From a bacterium (lineage in GTDB: Bacteria; Patescibacteriota; Microgenomatia; UBA1400; PJMF01), in NCBI GenBank assembly GCA_017431585.1, contig JAFRKU010000044.1:1-14293 (forward strand): a stretch of 14,293 nt of DNA, given 5' to 3'. The notes beneath the pieces were generated by a model. It made no database searches, was not told where the DNA came from, and was given only the letters and a program-made list of their open reading frames with translations. Every line of letters starts with the position of its first letter. Position 1 is the first letter of the stretch. The position numbers and the translations under genes were made by a program. Shown piece after piece: positions 6,458 through 14,183 of the stretch.

Positions 6458-8158
6458 TTAGAGCAGATTTCGGCCAGTCATGGCAGATGGCTGCGGCAGG
6501 CCCATGAGATGCAGCATAGTGGGGGCGATATCGGCTAAAACGCCGGAAGGCAGAGTGCGGGACTGATTGAAAAATTGGGGACTGATAACGATAAACGGCA
6601 CGGGATAAGTGGAATGTTCGGTGTCCATGTTGCCGGTGTTCATATCGATCATTTCTTCAACATTGCCGTGATCGGCAGTGACAATGAGATTGCCGCCTTT
6701 TTGGTAAACGGCGCGAGCAATGCGCCCCACACATTCGTCCACGACTTCGCAAGCGCGGATGCCGGCTTGCAAATTGCCGGTGTGACCGACCATATCGCCA
6801 TTGGCCAAATTGATAACCATGACATCGTAGTCACTATTGGTGATGCGGTCGATGACTTCGTCGGTGATTTCCAGGGCCGACATTTCGGGGACTTGATCGT
6901 AGGAGCGTTCGCCTTTGGAGGGCAAAATTATACGGTCTTCACCGGGAAAAATAAATTCCTTTTGGCCGTTCATATAGTAGGTGACGAAACGTTCTTTTTC
7001 GGTTTCGGCCACGCGGAGTTGTTTGAGGCCGCGCTCGGCAAAAATGCGACAGAGGGGATATTTGACCGGCTGAGGGGGGAAGGCTTCGGCCACGGGCAAG
7101 TTGTCTTCGTAACGAGTCATGGTGACAAAAAACAGGTTGTGCAAGGTTTTTTTGCGGGTGAAAGCTTTGGTGGTGCGGCCTTGGTGCATATTGTTTTTTT
7201 CGTATTTTTCCATGTACGGGTCAAATTCTGCTTTTTGCTCGCTGCTGCCAAATTCCGGCAAGACGAAAGCGCGGGTGAGTTCGCGGGGACGGTCGATGCG
7301 ATAGTTGGTGAAAATGACGGCGTCATTGTCATTGATGGTGGTAATGTGGCCGTTGGCGTCCAAAATATTGGTGGGCGTGACGAATTCGTCAGTGTTGCCG
7401 CGGTCGTGTTCGAGTTTGACGGCGGAGAGTGGGTCGTTGGCTTTTTCGCCGATGCCGGAAGTGAGACAATCGTAGGCTGCCTCGACCCGATCCCAGCGTA
7501 AATCGCGGTCCATGGCGTAAAAACGGCCCATGACGGAAGCGATTTCACCCAGGCCCACTTCGCGACATTTGGCTTGGACGCGCTTGATGATTTCCGGCGA
7601 CTGATAGGGCGGCGAGTCGCGGCCGTCAGTGAACAGATGCAAAAAGAGGCGCGGGACGTGGGCGGCGGCGGCCATTTCGATGAGAGTGAGCATGTGATTT
7701 AAATTGGCGTGGACCCCGCCGCTGCCGGCCAGACCCATCAGATGCAGAGCGGAATTATTTTTTTTGGTGTGTTCGAAAGCGTCCAAAAAAACAGTGTTGC
7801 GAGCGAAAGAACCGTCGGCGATGGACATATTGACCCGGGGCAAATCTTGGTAGACGATGTTACCGGCGCCGATATTGACGTGTCCGGTTTCGCTGTTGCC
7901 GTCTTCGCCTTTGGGCAAGCCGACGGCTTCGCCGGAGGCGAGCAGTTGGGTGTGCGGAAACGAGAGCCAAAACAAGTCCAAGTTGGGCGTTTTGGCCAAG
8001 GAAATGGCGTTGCCGGCGTTGTTGGGGCCAATACCCCAGCCGTCTAAAATGAGCAAGACATTGGGCCGGCCGCCATGAAATTCTTGACGGGGGCTTTCGG
8101 GCGTGAAAGCTTTGCCAGAGAGCATCGGTTGGATAATGTGTTTGTTGGGTGTAATCAT
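6458..8158 (-). CDS. gpmI: 2,3-bisphosphoglycerate-independent phosphoglycerate mutase
   Basis: Interconverts 3- and 2-phosphoglycerate through a phosphoserine intermediate with two metal ions, in lower glycolysis. All catalytic residues known for the family are visible: Asp39 (LDGWG), nucleophile Ser89 (NSETGH, usually NSEVGH), His150, Arg180-Asp181 (DGRDSPP), Arg212 and Arg218 (GRFYAMDR), Arg287 and Arg290 (NYRIDR), Lys388 (AETEK), Asp455 and His459 (DMVGHTG), Asp496-His497 (ADHGN), His515. At 566 residues it is longer than the usual 510 or so: about 27 extra N-terminal residues before the first strand, and a charged insertion near 303-338. The ATG at 8158 follows the enolase-like stop by one base, with AAGG 5 nt upstream, so translation is coupled. 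An ATG at 8278 inside the upstream gene is rejected. Confidence 0.95.
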   Translation of the reverse strand: MITPNKHIIQPMLSGKAFTPESPRQEFHGGRPNVLLILDGWGIGPNNAGNAISLAKTPNLDLFWLSFPHTQLLASGEAVGLPKGEDGNSETGHVNIGAGNIVYQDLPRVNMSIADGSFARNTVFLDAFEHTKKNNSALHLMGLAGSGGVHANLNHMLTLIEMAAAAHVPRLFLHLFTDGRDSPPYQSPEIIKRVQAKCREVGLGEIASVMGRFYAMDRDLRWDRVEAAYDCLTSGIGEKANDPLSAVKLEHDRGNTDEFVTPTNILDANGHITTINDNDAVIFTNYRIDRPRELTRAFVLPEFGSSEQKAEFDPYMEKYEKNNMHQGRTTKAFTRKKTLHNLFFVTMTRYEDNLPVAEAFPPQPVKYPLCRIFAERGLKQLRVAETEKERFVTYYMNGQKEFIFPGEDRIILPSKGERSYDQVPEMSALEITDEVIDRITNSDYDVMVINLANGDMVGHTGNLQAGIRACEVVDECVGRIARAVYQKGGNLIVTADHGNVEEMIDMNTGNMDTEHSTYPVPFIVISPQFFNQSRTLPSGVLADIAPTMLHLMGLPQPSAMTGRNLL

Positions 8159-8159
8159 T

Positions 8160-9452
8160 TTAACCTTGATTGAGTTGCTGCAACTCGTGATAAATTTGCA
8201 ACAAACGATTGTACTTAGCGATCCGCTCGCCGCGATTGGGGGGACCGAATTTAACAAATTCAGCGCCGATCCCGACACTCAAGTCAGCGAGCAGATCATC
8301 ATTGGTTTCACCTTCGCGGGCGGCCACGACCACTTGCCAGTTGGCGGCGCGAGCGGTTTGGACGGCTTGAATGAGGGCGGTGATGGTGGGGACTTGGCCG
8401 GTTTTGACCAGCAGCGTATTGCCGATTTTTTCTTTGATAGCGGTGGTGACGTGTTTGGCGCTGGTGCGGGTGAGACTGTCGCAAACGATGCGGGCGGCTT
8501 TGTCGAATTCATTGGTAAAGCCTTTCCAGCCGGCGGCATCGCCGGAGCCAAACGGATCTTCAAAAGAATAGAGGGCGTACAATTTGTTGAGGTCTTGTAA
8601 ATAATCAACCCATTGTTTGCCGGCGAGCGGTTCGGGGCGGTCTTTGATTTTGTAGCGGTTCAGGTTGTAAAAATTGTCGGCATCGAAATCGGCGCCGAAA
8701 AAGACATCGCGGCCGATGACCAAATTGACATTGCGGGCGGCTTCAGACATGAGATCGAAAGCATCGGTGTTTTTGTACAGATTAGGCGTGTAGCCACCGC
8801 AAGGACCGACTGAGTGAATGGCGCCTTTTTCTTTGAGCAAGTCGCCTAGGGCTTTGAAATGGGAGACGGCGATTTCCAATGAGCGCTGGAAAGACAGATG
8901 ATTGGCGGGGATGAGTTGGAATTCTTGGAAATCGAGATTGTCCGTGCCGTGGCGGCCGCCGTCAATCATGCCGTACATGCAGGTGGGAATGGAAAGCAAT
9001 TGGGTCAGATTGTAGCGCTTATATAAATAGTAGTAGGTGGGCCAGCCATAGGAGAGAGCGGCGGCTTTGAGGACCGCTTGGGAAACGACCATAGTGGTAT
9101 TGGCGCCGATGTTTTCTAGAGTCTGGCTGGTATCCAGGGCGAGCAAGGCTTCGTCGATTTCTTCCTGGACCGTGGGGTTGCGGCCGGTGAGCGCTTGGGC
9201 GAGGCGAGTGTTGATAAGTTCGACGGCTTTGGACACGCCCAAACCTTTCATCCGATTGGGATCATCGTCGCGCAGTTCTTTGAAGTCGGTGCTTTTGGCG
9301 GGGTTGGCGGTAGAACAACTGGTGACCACGAAAATGCCGTTGTTGAGGGTGAGCGAACACTCGATGGTGGGGTAACCGCGGGAGTCCAAAATTTCGCGGG
9401 CCGTAAGATTGCTGATAGATAATGAATTGTTTAATGCAGTAACGATTGCCAT
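8160..9452 (-). CDS. eno: Enolase-superfamily protein with altered active site
   Basis: Full-length (430 residues) homologue of enolase, the enzyme that turns 2-phosphoglycerate into phosphoenolpyruvate, first gene of a pair with gpmI. Enolase features kept: AREILDSRGYPT (18-28), DFQEF with Glu177 (yeast E168), His168 (H159), Asp255 (D246), Glu298-Asp299 (E295), Asp325 (D320), Lys350 (K345), Arg379 (R374), Lys401 (K396), ERIAKYN near the end. Altered: GDEGG is GPCGG, so Cys218 replaces proton-shuttle Glu211; SHRSGET is AAREGET, so Ala378 replaces His373 and Glu380 replaces Ser375; the SGASTG loop reads TSCSTAN; NGGSH is DGGRH; the second Asp of ADD is Ser. Either a strongly diverged enolase or an enzyme with another reaction. 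The codons at the changed sites read cleanly, with no frameshift. Start at ATG 9452, probably leaderless. The symbol denotes homology only. Confidence 0.85.
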   Translation of the reverse strand: MAIVTALNNSLSISNLTAREILDSRGYPTIECSLTLNNGIFVVTSCSTANPAKSTDFKELRDDDPNRMKGLGVSKAVELINTRLAQALTGRNPTVQEEIDEALLALDTSQTLENIGANTTMVVSQAVLKAAALSYGWPTYYYLYKRYNLTQLLSIPTCMYGMIDGGRHGTDNLDFQEFQLIPANHLSFQRSLEIAVSHFKALGDLLKEKGAIHSVGPCGGYTPNLYKNTDAFDLMSEAARNVNLVIGRDVFFGADFDADNFYNLNRYKIKDRPEPLAGKQWVDYLQDLNKLYALYSFEDPFGSGDAAGWKGFTNEFDKAARIVCDSLTRTSAKHVTTAIKEKIGNTLLVKTGQVPTITALIQAVQTARAANWQVVVAAREGETNDDLLADLSVGIGAEFVKFGPPNRGERIAKYNRLLQIYHELQQLNQG

Positions 9453-9460
9453 AGGTATTC

Positions 9461-9489
9461 ATCTTAGCATAAATGTACACATTTTGCAA
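9461..9489 (-). promoter_or_regulatory. Promoter of the enolase-like/gpmI operon
   Basis: Minus strand: -35-like TTGCAA (9489 to 9484), 17-bp spacer, extended -10 TG-C-TAAGAT with TAAGAT at 9466 to 9461. Eight nt (GAATACCT) separate it from the ATG, so the transcript is leaderless or nearly so. It is the only promoter here with a plausible -35 but a weak -10, which may indicate different control from the TGTGATATAAT class. Confidence 0.55.
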
Positions 9490-9495
9490 GGGACA

Positions 9496-9531
9496 AAATA
9501 GTCGTTAACGACTAAATAGTCTTGAACGACT
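9496..9531. repeat. Two tandem 18-bp units with AGTCGTTAACGACT core
   Basis: Unit 1 is AAATAGTCGTTAACGACT (9496-9513). Unit 2 follows directly at 9514-9531 and differs at two core positions (AGTCTTGAACGACT). A third copy of unit 1 occurs at 6353-6370. On the minus strand, unit 1 gives a 6-bp TAGTCG/CGACTA stem with a TTAA loop and then TTTT, so it could terminate the glycosyltransferase transcript, which ends at 9545. The alternative is an operator cluster upstream of the enolase-like gene, since a 14-bp palindrome repeated in tandem suits a dimeric repressor. Confidence 0.75.
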
Positions 9532-9544
9532 GTTGCCCAAACTG

Positions 9545-10729
9545 TCACGAACGGGCGCGCAAAATGTCGGCGGCCTGAGCGTAGGCGGCCACCGTTTGGC
9601 GAGTGGTCTCATTTAAATCAAAGCGGCGCAAGTTGGCCGGAATTTTGGCGCGCAAGCGATCAACTTTATTCGGGTGCGAGAGCAGATCGGCAATGGTGGC
9701 GGCGAGTTTGGTTTCATCGGTATCGCCCTGTAAAATCCCACCCTCCCCCACCACAAAAGGCAAGCCTTTTTGGGCGAAGGCCACCACCGGCAAGCCGCAT
9801 TGCTGGGCTTCCAGACTCGTCATACCTTGGGTTTCGCTGCAAGAGGTGGTGACGAAAAATTGACCGACGTGATAATAGCCGTCGGCAATGACACGCTGGT
9901 GATTGATGTCACCGGTAAACATAATTTTGTCGGTCAAGCCCAAATCGGCGACCAGTTTTTTGACGTGGGCCAAAGCGGGCCCACCGCCGACGATGAGTAA
10001 TTGGGCGCGCGGTTGGCGGGCGACCACTTGCTGCCAAACGCGCACCAGCGCGTCCAAGTTTTTTTCCGCGCTAACCCGGCCAACACTGACGACCACCGGC
10101 GCGTCGCCTAAATGGTAGCGCTCACGCAAGGCGGCAATTTTGTCCGGACTGACACGCGGACACTCTAGAGTGACACCATTGGGAATGGTAACAATCGGCT
10201 CGGCAAAAGCGCGCGCGCGCAGGTCGTCGGCGACGAATTGACTGGGAGCGATGGTAACTTGGGCACGGGCGTGAAAACTTCTGGCCAGATCCCAGCCCAA
10301 CTCCTCCACCAGCTGGCTAGCGCGATCAATTTTGATGACTTGCAAATACGTCGGGTCCATGAAATAGGTGTGAAAGGTGGCGACGATGGGAAGGCGATGG
10401 AGCTTGGCATAAGACATGCCGGTGAGACTGACCGGCATGGGCGACATGACGTGGACGAGTTCGGGCGCGAATTTGTTGAGGGCGGCATGGAGGCGCGGCG
10501 ACCAGGAAGCCAGACGCAGCTGCGGATAAAAACCCGCAGGAATCGACTCCAGCCACAGGATTTGGACCCCGGGGAGAGTGAAGTCCATTTGGGCGAAAGA
10601 TTTGGGTTTGGGCGCGACGACTAAAACTTGATGGCCTTGGGCAGCTAAGGTGCGGGCCAGATTTTGAGTGGAGGTGGACATGCCATCGGATTTAGGATAA
10701 AAGGTGTCGGCGAAAAGGGCAATGTTCAT
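9545..10729 (-). CDS. GT4-family glycosyltransferase (glycolipid or glycan synthesis)
   Basis: A 394-residue GT-B fold enzyme, probably at the inner membrane face, moving a sugar from a nucleotide-sugar donor to a lipid or glycan acceptor. The N-terminal acceptor domain shows FADTFYPKSDGMSTST (6-21) and ATFHTYF (117-123). The donor domain (about 180-370) shows IPNGV (182-186), VSVGRVSAEKN with Arg218 and Lys223, LLIVGGGP (244-251), and the E-x7-E motif SETQGMTSLEAQ (Glu299, Glu307). The layout resembles diacylglycerol glucosyltransferases and PimA-like mannosyltransferases; the substrate cannot be read from the sequence. Its ATG overlaps the ligase stop by 4 nt (ATGA) with GGAG 7 nt upstream, so the two are cotranslated. 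The divergent polysaccharide-type ABC exporter nearby supports an envelope role. Confidence 0.88.
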   Translation of the reverse strand: MNIALFADTFYPKSDGMSTSTQNLARTLAAQGHQVLVVAPKPKSFAQMDFTLPGVQILWLESIPAGFYPQLRLASWSPRLHAALNKFAPELVHVMSPMPVSLTGMSYAKLHRLPIVATFHTYFMDPTYLQVIKIDRASQLVEELGWDLARSFHARAQVTIAPSQFVADDLRARAFAEPIVTIPNGVTLECPRVSPDKIAALRERYHLGDAPVVVSVGRVSAEKNLDALVRVWQQVVARQPRAQLLIVGGGPALAHVKKLVADLGLTDKIMFTGDINHQRVIADGYYHVGQFFVTTSCSETQGMTSLEAQQCGLPVVAFAQKGLPFVVGEGGILQGDTDETKLAATIADLLSHPNKVDRLRAKIPANLRRFDLNETTRQTVAAYAQAADILRARS

Positions 10730-12555
10730 AAGTCGTCTCCGGTGCTAATTTTAATTTGGCTCAGTTCGGCGGTGGTGGTCGCCTGGGCGGCGGTTTTGTC
10801 GGTGCGCCAGCGCAGCAAGCGAGGGAAGCGTAAACCGACGCCGCTGGTGTGCATTTTGGAGCGGCTGATTTCGTCGGCGGCGACTTCGGCGACGAGGTGG
10901 GGTTGCAACCACACATCGGGGGTGAGCAGCTTGTCCACGTGGTAGTCGGACGGACAAGTGGCACTAACGAGCGGGGCGGTTTGCTGACGCAAACCGCGCA
11001 GTTGCTCGTCGGTGAGGCCAGTGCCAATTTTACTGACGGTGTAAAACTCGCCGGTGGCATCATCACGCACGCCGGCTAAAAAAGCGCCGGTACCTAAATC
11101 GTGACGTTTGCCGCGGCCGTGATACAAACCCATGACCACAAGGTCCAGGGTGTCATTGAGTTTACCGCGGGTGCCTTCTTCTTCTTTGATTTTGACCCAG
11201 TTCCAACCTTTGCGACCGGACTGATAGCGAGTGTCCACACCTTTGACGACCATGCCTTCCAAACCGGCAGCTAATTGGGCGTGATGGAAATCGGTGAGGA
11301 CTTGGGGGCTATCAGTAGTAATAAACTCGGGGCTTGCTCCGAGTTCGCAGCCAGATGTGGACGAGGGGAGGACAGAGGATAAAATTTGCTTGCGCTCACG
11401 CAGCGGCACACTTAATAAATCACGATTGTCCAGCAGCAACAAGTCGAAAATAAAAAATTTCATAGTGATTTGTTGGGCTTTGGCGGCGACGTCATGGATG
11501 CGGCGGCGAGTAATGGTGTCTTGGAAAGGTAACATGTGACCGGCGGCATCGAAACCAACCGTTTCGCTATCGAAAATCACATTGTCCACGGCCAAACTGG
11601 CAGCAAAGGCAGCCAATTCGGGAAACATAGCGGTGACGTTTTCCAGCGAGCGGGTGAAAGCGGCGTAGCGCAATTGGTCAGCTTCGTGCCAAACGTGAAT
11701 TTGCAAGCGCATGCCATCGTATTTAGGTTCGGCGATGACGGTGTCCATTTTGTCAATGATGTCGGCGGTGGAATTGAGACGTTGACAGAGGGCGGGGATG
11801 AGGGGGATGCCGGCTTGGACAGTGTAGCTGGCACGCAGTTCGGCCAGGCGCTGGGCCGAGGGCAGATCACGGCGGGATAAATATTGGCGGGCGAGCAACC
11901 CTAAGTCGGCTTTCTTTTGCCAAATTTCTTCCAAGGCATCACTTTCGGATTTGTCACCGGTGAGCGCCCAGGAGAGGCTGTCTAAAATCGTCATGGCGGA
12001 AAAGCCGAGGCGGAGTTTGCCGATGACCATGCGGGTGATGATTTTGCTGCTGGTGGCATCCAGACTTTGGTACAAGCGGACGAGAGCGGCGATTTTTTGG
12101 GCGTGGGCGCCGTCGCCGGCAAGACGGGCGATGGCGACGAGTTGGTCGTAGACTTGGGTGAGGGTTAGTGGTGTCGCGGGCGCGAGCGAAAGTTGGCTGT
12201 GGATGTCACCGATGGCTGCGCCCCAATCGCCGTAGCGGCGGTAGATTTGGCGCACGGAGGTGGTGAGGCTGTCTTCATCAGGGACGCCGAATAAATCCAC
12301 CGATAAACCGGCACTGGAGAGGCCGCCAGCTTGGGTGGCGAGACTGACGGCAGCGCGCTGGATCATTTTTTCGGATAGGCCGAAAACCAATTGCTCATAG
12401 GGCGGGCGAAGGCGGCCTTGGATGAGATTGGCCACGGGCCAGATTTCGTTGTCTGCCAGCTGAGGCCAGAGGGTGGCGAGCAGACGGGTGATAACCAGAC
12501 GCTTGGATTCGGCTTCGATTTGGTCCAAAAGCTCGGCTAATTGTTTAAATTGCAT
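10726..12555 (-). CDS. lig: ATP-dependent DNA ligase
   Basis: Seals nicks in duplex DNA through a lysine-AMP intermediate. 609 residues with an N-terminal DNA-binding domain (about 1-250), adenylation domain and C-terminal OB fold, the order of archaeal and eukaryotic LIG1-type enzymes. Motifs: I, EPKYDGMR with nucleophile Lys278 (276-283); Ia near TRSLENVT (301-308); III, FDSETVGFD (328-336); IIIa, FFIFDLLLLD (367-376); IV, EGMVVKG (433-439); V, WNWVKIK (451-457); VI, GLRFPRLLRWRTDK (574-587). Residues 399-408, between IIIa and IV, are encoded by a repeat also found in the terminator at 14201-14227. I start at 12555 (MQFKQL), since the longer frame to 12642 would run past this gene's promoter box and over the start of the divergent gene. 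No Shine-Dalgarno. Confidence 0.95.
   Translation of the reverse strand: MQFKQLAELLDQIEAESKRLVITRLLATLWPQLADNEIWPVANLIQGRLRPPYEQLVFGLSEKMIQRAAVSLATQAGGLSSAGLSVDLFGVPDEDSLTTSVRQIYRRYGDWGAAIGDIHSQLSLAPATPLTLTQVYDQLVAIARLAGDGAHAQKIAALVRLYQSLDATSSKIITRMVIGKLRLGFSAMTILDSLSWALTGDKSESDALEEIWQKKADLGLLARQYLSRRDLPSAQRLAELRASYTVQAGIPLIPALCQRLNSTADIIDKMDTVIAEPKYDGMRLQIHVWHEADQLRYAAFTRSLENVTAMFPELAAFAASLAVDNVIFDSETVGFDAAGHMLPFQDTITRRRIHDVAAKAQQITMKFFIFDLLLLDNRDLLSVPLRERKQILSSVLPSSTSGCELGASPEFITTDSPQVLTDFHHAQLAAGLEGMVVKGVDTRYQSGRKGWNWVKIKEEEGTRGKLNDTLDLVVMGLYHGRGKRHDLGTGAFLAGVRDDATGEFYTVSKIGTGLTDEQLRGLRQQTAPLVSATCPSDYHVDKLLTPDVWLQPHLVAEVAADEISRSKMHTSGVGLRFPRLLRWRTDKTAAQATTTAELSQIKISTGDDL
11324..11360. repeat. 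Palindrome plus repeat copy inside the ligase gene
   Basis: Positions 11334-11360 match 14201-14227 at 26 of 27 bases; GAGTTCGCAGCCAGATGTGG (11341-11360) is identical in both. Overlapping it is a hairpin with arms AACTCGGGGC (11324-11333) and GCTCCGAGTT (11336-11345) with one G-T pair and a 2-nt gap. It lies in the coding frame and encodes a Ser/Gly/Cys-containing loop (residues 399-408 of the ligase). Confidence 0.85.
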
Positions 12556-12566
12556 AAGTTGACTTG

Positions 12567-12577
12567 ATTGTATCACA
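12567..12577 (-). promoter_or_regulatory. Ligase promoter TGTGATACAAT
   Basis: Minus strand TGTGATACAAT, identical to the box at 1849-1859. Eleven nt (CAAGTCAACTT) lie between it and the ATG at 12555, so the leader is about 4-5 nt and contains no Shine-Dalgarno. No -35 match is seen. Confidence 0.65.
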
Positions 12578-12612
12578 TCAGACGGCCAAATGCGCAGGCA
12601 AAAATGCCATTT

Positions 12613-12623
12613 TGTGATATAAT
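12613..12623 (+). promoter_or_regulatory. ABC exporter operon promoter TGTGATATAAT
   Basis: TGTGATATAAT at 12613-12623; the ATG begins at 12630, 6 nt after the box. Divergent from the ligase promoter inside a 74-bp intergenic space. Leaderless transcription is expected. Confidence 0.72.
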
Positions 12624-12629
12624 AGTAGT

Positions 12630-13427
12630 ATGAGGAAACCACGGAATAGCGTGTGGACTATTTTTGGCGACAAACACTGGCGCGAGCTGCTCAAGCATTT
12701 GGTCAAGCGGGAATTGACGCAGCGCTACAAGCAGTCGGTTTTGGGTTACTTTTGGGTCATTTTGGCGCCGGCGGCGCAAATGGCGGTGATGTCGGTGTTT
12801 TTGCAATATGTTTTTGCTCGGCCAACCAGTGGTGTCCCCTACCCGATCTATTTGTTTTGCGGACTTTTGGCGTGGAATTTGTTTGCGCAGAGTATGAGTT
12901 CGTGCACGAATGCATTGGTGATCAACAACGCACTTTTGAAAAAAATTTATTTTCCGCGGGAAATTTTGGTGGCCAGCACGATTGCGGCGAGGCTGGTGGA
13001 TTTCGCTTTGTCGTCGCTGGTATTTGTGGCGATGATGCTGATCTATCAAATTCCGGTGACGTGGAATGTGTGGTGGTTTATCCCGATTATGTTGATTCAA
13101 ATTATTTTTATGTACGGTTTGGGACTATTGCTGGCAGCGGCGAATTTGTTTTATCGGGATATTCAATTTTTGTGGAATTTGGTGGTTTTGCTGTGGATGT
13201 ATTGCACGCCAGTGATGTACAGCAGCGAAAATTTCCCGGCGAAGGTAGCGTGGGTTTTTAAAGTCAATCCGATGGCGGTGTTTGTCAACGCCTACCGGCA
13301 GGTGATTTTGGGCGGGGGCGCGCCGAATTTAGCTAGTTTGGCGATTGCACTGGTGCTGGCACTGGGCTTGCTGTGGGTAAGTTTTGGTTTGTTTAAAAAG
13401 TACGAGGGAAAGTTTGCCGATGTCTAA
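12630..13427 (+). CDS. ABC-2 type polysaccharide exporter permease (Wzm/TagG-like)
   Basis: A 265-residue membrane subunit of an ABC exporter that moves a lipid-linked polysaccharide or teichoic-acid-like glycan out of the cytoplasm. A cytoplasmic N-terminal stretch carries the family pattern HWRELLKHLVKRELTQRYKQSVLGYFWVILAP (17-48), followed by about six TM segments: roughly 36-62, 69-87, 110-137, 147-170, 175-198 and 235-255. LLKKIYFPREILV (102-114) and NPMAVFVNAYRQVILGG (218-234) are typical of the Wzm/TagG/RfbA group. The gene overlaps the ATPase gene by 8 nt. The start follows a TATAAT box by 6 nt with no Shine-Dalgarno. The nature of the glycan is unknown. Confidence 0.92.
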   Translation: MRKPRNSVWTIFGDKHWRELLKHLVKRELTQRYKQSVLGYFWVILAPAAQMAVMSVFLQYVFARPTSGVPYPIYLFCGLLAWNLFAQSMSSCTNALVINNALLKKIYFPREILVASTIAARLVDFALSSLVFVAMMLIYQIPVTWNVWWFIPIMLIQIIFMYGLGLLLAAANLFYRDIQFLWNLVVLLWMYCTPVMYSSENFPAKVAWVFKVNPMAVFVNAYRQVILGGGAPNLASLAIALVLALGLLWVSFGLFKKYEGKFADV

Positions 13428-14181
13428 AGACGTGATCGTGGCCGAGCAAGTGGGCAAACTGTTTTCGCGGCAAAAACAGCGAACGCTGAAAGAATTGTTG
13501 CCGGCTTTTGTCACGGGCGGTAAACAAAATATTCGCCACACTTTTTGGGCGTTGCAAGACGTGAATTTTCGGCTGCCGGAGGGCAAAAGTTTGGGGATCA
13601 TTGGCCCCAATGGCTCGGGCAAGTCGACTCTGATGAAATTGATTGCGGGGATTAGCGATTTGACCACCGGGAAAATTTCGGTGCACGGGCAGATTGCGCC
13701 GTTGATTGAGTTGGGAGCAGGATTTCATCCGGAGTTGACGGGGCGGGAAAATATTTATTTAAATAGTATCATTTTGGGCGACAGCGAGGCGGACGTGGAC
13801 GAAAAAATCGAAGAGATCATTGATTTTAGCGAAATTCGGGAATTCATTGATGAACCGGTGAAACATTATTCTTCCGGGATGTACTCGCGACTGGCTTTTG
13901 CGGTTGCTATCCACGCCCGATTTAGTGTGCTTTTGGCTGACGAGATTTTGAGCGTGGGCGACGCGGCTTTTCGTGCCAAATGCATGGCGCGGATGCACGA
14001 GTTTAAAGACATGGGCAAAACGATCGTGCTGGTGTCGCATTCGGCGGCGCAGGTGACGGAAGTGTGCGAGTTGGCGCTTTATATCAATCACGGGCGGCAA
14101 GTGGCTTTCGGGCCGGCGGCGGAGGTGACGGCGCAATATTTGGCGGAGGTGGGGCTGGCGAGCAAGCCGGTGAAACGATAG
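13420..14181 (+). CDS. ABC exporter ATP-binding protein (Wzt/TagH-like)
   Basis: A 253-residue ATPase powering the preceding permease. Walker A GPNGSGKST (62-70), family-specific PLIELGAGFHPELTGRENIY (94-113), ABC signature YSSGMYSRLAFA (150-161), Walker B VLLADEIL with Asp174 and Glu175 (170-177), D-loop SVGD (178-181) and the switch His in LVSHS (His207). It lacks the C-terminal carbohydrate-binding domain of the longer E. coli O8/O9a Wzt proteins, so export probably does not depend on a capped glycan end. I start at MSKDV (13420), overlapping the permease stop by 8 nt, with a weak GAGGG 12 nt upstream; an in-frame ATG at 13384 is deep in the permease gene. Confidence 0.93.
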   Translation: MSKDVIVAEQVGKLFSRQKQRTLKELLPAFVTGGKQNIRHTFWALQDVNFRLPEGKSLGIIGPNGSGKSTLMKLIAGISDLTTGKISVHGQIAPLIELGAGFHPELTGRENIYLNSIILGDSEADVDEKIEEIIDFSEIREFIDEPVKHYSSGMYSRLAFAVAIHARFSVLLADEILSVGDAAFRAKCMARMHEFKDMGKTIVLVSHSAAQVTEVCELALYINHGRQVAFGPAAEVTAQYLAEVGLASKPVKR

Positions 14182-14183
14182 CT

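Noticed and set aside
6575..7501. Plus-strand 308-codon ORF opposite gpmI
   Set aside because: Antisense to a gpmI frame with all catalytic residues; composition is Gly/Val/Phe-rich without motifs.
12556..12642. Upstream 29-codon extension of the ligase
   Set aside because: It covers both divergent promoter boxes and reads as low-quality sequence (run of Tyr).
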